From assembly GCA_029260825.1 (NCBI GenBank), contig JAJDCM010000018.1, forward strand, positions 1 to 34,889: a stretch of DNA of 34,889 nucleotides, written 5' to 3'. Below are positions 33,159 to 34,889 of the stretch, piece after piece (the stretch's first letter is position 1; every line of letters begins with the position of its first letter). The translations under genes were made by a program, and so were the position numbers. The notes beneath the pieces were generated by a model. It did no database searches and had not been told where the DNA came from. It saw only the letters and a program-made list of their open reading frames with translations. The stretch is from Planctomycetota bacterium (GTDB lineage Bacteria > Planctomycetota > JACOTG01 > JAJDCM01).

Positions 33159-33253
33159 GGCGCAGCTCCCGGTCTGAGTGGTCATCTCTGACCCCTCAAT
33201 CCAAACCAGTTTGGCAGGAAATGCGCCTTACGGCAAAACGCCAAAACATAAGG
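33159..33253 (+). promoter_or_regulatory. Candidate structured leader of rpsO
   Basis: Three inverted repeats lie in the leader: GGCGCA (33159-33164) with TGCGCC (33222-33227), CCAAAC (33201-33206) with GTTTGG (33209-33214), and CCTTA (33226-33230) with TAAGG (33249-33253), the last enclosing GGC/GCC. The first and third share two bases and could be alternative folds. S15 represses its own translation through leader structures in several bacteria; whether this leader does so is inferred. Confidence 0.4.
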
Positions 33254-33281
33254 TTCGGCAAGAAAAGGCAATCAGCTAGCT

Positions 33282-33554
33282 ATGGATATCCAGACTCTCG
33301 AAGCAAAGACTCAGATCATCTCGGACTACAGCACCCACGAAGGAGACTCGGGCTCACCCGAGGTCCAGGTTGCCCTGCTGACGAGCCGCATCCGTAGCTT
33401 GACCGAACATTTGAAGATCCACAAAAAAGATCACGCCTCCCGTCGGGGGCTCCTCATGATGGTGGGTAAACGCTCGACCCTTCTGAAGTACCTCACAAAG
33501 AAGGACGAGAGCCGATATCGCGACCTGATCAAGCGACTCGGTATCCGCCGCTAA
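33282..33554 (+). CDS. rpsO: 30S ribosomal protein S15
   Basis: S15 binds the central domain of 16S rRNA early in 30S assembly. The 90-residue protein carries the family core: [48 protein letters not shown] and [12 protein letters not shown]. The length is as usual (about 89). The nearest Shine-Dalgarno-like AAGG (33265-33268) is 13 bases from the ATG, unusually far, which is consistent with leader-based control. pnp follows after 205 bases, the classic rpsO-pnp order. Confidence 0.96.
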   Translation: MDIQTLEAKTQIISDYSTHEGDSGSPEVQVALLTSRIRSLTEHLKIHKKDHASRRGLLMMVGKRSTLLKYLTKKDESRYRDLIKRLGIRR

Positions 33555-33606
33555 AGTCACGCTCTAGCCCGGATCATTCATGGGATACGAGCCGGAAATT
33601 GTTCCA

Positions 33607-33698
33607 GGTCGTTTCGAGCCAACTAGCCGTTCAAATCGAGAGAGGGGTTCAGACCATCTTCTATGGTTAAACCCGTTTCCGGCTGGCCTGAAACGACC
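33607..33698 (+). promoter_or_regulatory. Long hairpin in the rpsO-pnp spacer
   Basis: GGTCGTTTC (33607-33615) and GAAACGACC (33690-33698) are perfect 9-bp arms that could close a 92-base structure. Inside it GGGTT (33645-33649) pairs with AACCC (33670-33674), enclosing ACCAT/ATGGT with a CTTCT loop. No T-tract follows. In E. coli a stem in this spacer is cut by RNase III and lets PNPase control its own message; a similar role here is inferred. Confidence 0.5.
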
Positions 33699-33759
33699 CG
33701 GAGCAGTTTCTGCCGTGTCTCCTGAATCATGCGGGCTAGACAACTCTCCAGGAGAATGA

Positions 33760-34889
33760 ATGCATCATCAGATCACTCGCAAGGTCGGCCATCAAAACGT
33801 CACGATGGAGACCGGCAAGATCGCTCGTCTCGCCCACGGGGCGGTCGTCGTCACACTCGGCGAAACTCAAGTCCTCGTCGCTGTAGCGGGAAAGCCTCCC
33901 CGCGCTAACATTGACTTCTTTCCTCTCACCACCGATTACCGGGAAAAGACCTACGCGGCAGGAAAGATACCGGGTGGCTTCTTCAAGCGAGAAGGCCGCC
34001 CGACCACCAAAGAAATCCTCACCATGCGACTGATGGATCGTCCGATCCGTCCTCGCTGGCCGGAAGGCTTCCTTCTTGACCTTCAGGTCTCGGCCGGAGT
34101 CATGTCCGCCGATACCGAGAACGATCCGGACGTTCTCGCCATGAACGGAGCATTCGCCGCCCTATCCATCTCCCCCTTCCCTTTCGAAGGACCTCTGGGC
34201 GCGGTGAGGGTCGGTTACGTTGACGAGAAGTTCGTGATCAATCCCACCCTTCCTCAGCTCGAAAATTCCTCCCTTGAACTCCTGGTCGCCTGCTCCCGCG
34301 ATGCCATCGTCATGGTGGAAGCCGGAAGCAACGAGGTCACCGAGGACATCATGCTGGATGCCCTGGAAGCCGGCTTCAATGGCTGCCAGGAGATGATCGA
34401 CCTCCAAGAGGAGCTCATTGCCGCGGTCAAGCCGGAGAAGATGGACTACGAGACCCGCTCGCCCATCAGCGAGCACGAGCTCTACAACAGCCTCAAATCC
34501 AACCACCTCAATGCGCTAAAAGACGCTTTGAAGACCCGGGGCAAAAAGAAACAAAGCGCCGCGCTGAAAGTAGCGATGGAGTCCATCGTCAACGAAACGG
34601 TGCCTGCCGATGACGACAGCGACGAAGCCAACAAGACCCGTGGGGATGTCAAGTCGATCCTGTATAGCCTGGAAAAGAAGGCGGTCCGAGACATTGTCAT
34701 CTCGGAGAACCGTCGGATCGACGGAAGAAACCTCGACGAAATCCGTCCCATCAGCTGCGAAGTGGGACTCCTTCCCCGAACCCACGGCTCCGCCCTCTTT
34801 ACCCGAGGGGAAACCCAGGCGCTCGTCACCGCGACTCTGGGAACCGAGCTAGACGAGCAGGTCATTGACGGCCTTCAAGTCGAGTACAA
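33760..34889 (+). CDS. pnp: Polyribonucleotide nucleotidyltransferase (PNPase), 5' part
   Basis: PNPase degrades RNA from the 3' end with phosphate. The window contains the first 376 codons; the gene runs off the right edge. Seen are the first RNase PH domain, with GKIARLAHGAVVVTLGETQV, FFPLTTDYREKTYAAGKIPG, FFKREGRP and RLMDRPIRPRW, and the helical linker. The second RNase PH domain then begins with ENRRIDGRNLDEIRPISCE and LPRTHGSALFTRGETQAL. The KH and S1 RNA-binding domains lie outside. ATG 33760 follows AGGAG (33750-33754) by 5 bases; the ATG at 33756 is in another frame. Confidence 0.97.
   Translation, partial: MHHQITRKVGHQNVTMETGKIARLAHGAVVVTLGETQVLVAVAGKPPRANIDFFPLTTDYREKTYAAGKIPGGFFKREGRPTTKEILTMRLMDRPIRPRWPEGFLLDLQVSAGVMSADTENDPDVLAMNGAFAALSISPFPFEGPLGAVRVGYVDEKFVINPTLPQLENSSLELLVACSRDAIVMVEAGSNEVTEDIMLDALEAGFNGCQEMIDLQEELIAAVKPEKMDYETRSPISEHELYNSLKSNHLNALKDALKTRGKKKQSAALKVAMESIVNETVPADDDSDEANKTRGDVKSILYSLEKKAVRDIVISENRRIDGRNLDEIRPISCEVGLLPRTHGSALFTRGETQALVTATLGTELDEQVIDGLQVEY

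Overview
The window looks like chromosomal DNA from a Gram-negative, two-membraned bacterium, most likely a planctomycete or a close PVC relative. The evidence is lipoproteins of the LptE and BamD type, a large AsmA-like envelope protein, and surface proteins ending in IPTL-CTERM exosortase signals. A P-loop ATPase of a type I associate with planctomycetes is also present. The taxonomic call rests on gene content and recalled family distributions, not on a search. No rRNA, tRNA, CRISPR array or intact mobile element was found.

Region 1 (1-1900) is a small accessory patch. It holds an intact Phd/YefM-RelE/ParE toxin-antitoxin pair whose promoter overlaps a perfect 10-bp inverted repeat. Next is a BrnA antitoxin whose BrnT partner is still readable at its C-terminus but broken by stops and frame changes. 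Last is a short frameshifted remnant of a transposase. Region 2 (1900-12400, minus strand) carries two paralogous secreted proteins of 2,476 and 872 residues. They share an N-terminal domain of about 440 residues, a cysteine-rich module of about 395 residues (five copies in one, one copy in the other) and a C-terminal IPTL sorting signal. Each gene has its own terminator. They are the most distinctive content of the window.

Region 3 (13000-25800, plus strand) is a housekeeping and envelope block. A HEAT-repeat lipoprotein comes first, then a tight run of CNNM/CBS (CorC-like) protein, recO, a TPR lipoprotein (BamD-like) and lptE. A second run follows: ftsH, folP, cdaA, cdaR (YbbR), glmM and tsaB, with overlaps of 1-4 bases at several junctions. 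CdaA makes cyclic di-AMP, CdaR and GlmM are its known partners, and GlmM feeds peptidoglycan and LPS synthesis. This run therefore couples envelope precursor supply, nucleotide signalling and membrane proteolysis.

Region 4 (25829-34889) starts with a membrane-anchored P-loop ATPase on the minus strand, set between tsaB and alr. On the plus strand follow alr, a 1,205-residue AsmA-like protein, ruvX, rpsO and the 5' part of pnp, which runs off the window. The rpsO leader and the rpsO-pnp spacer both contain inverted repeats that could form regulatory RNA structures.
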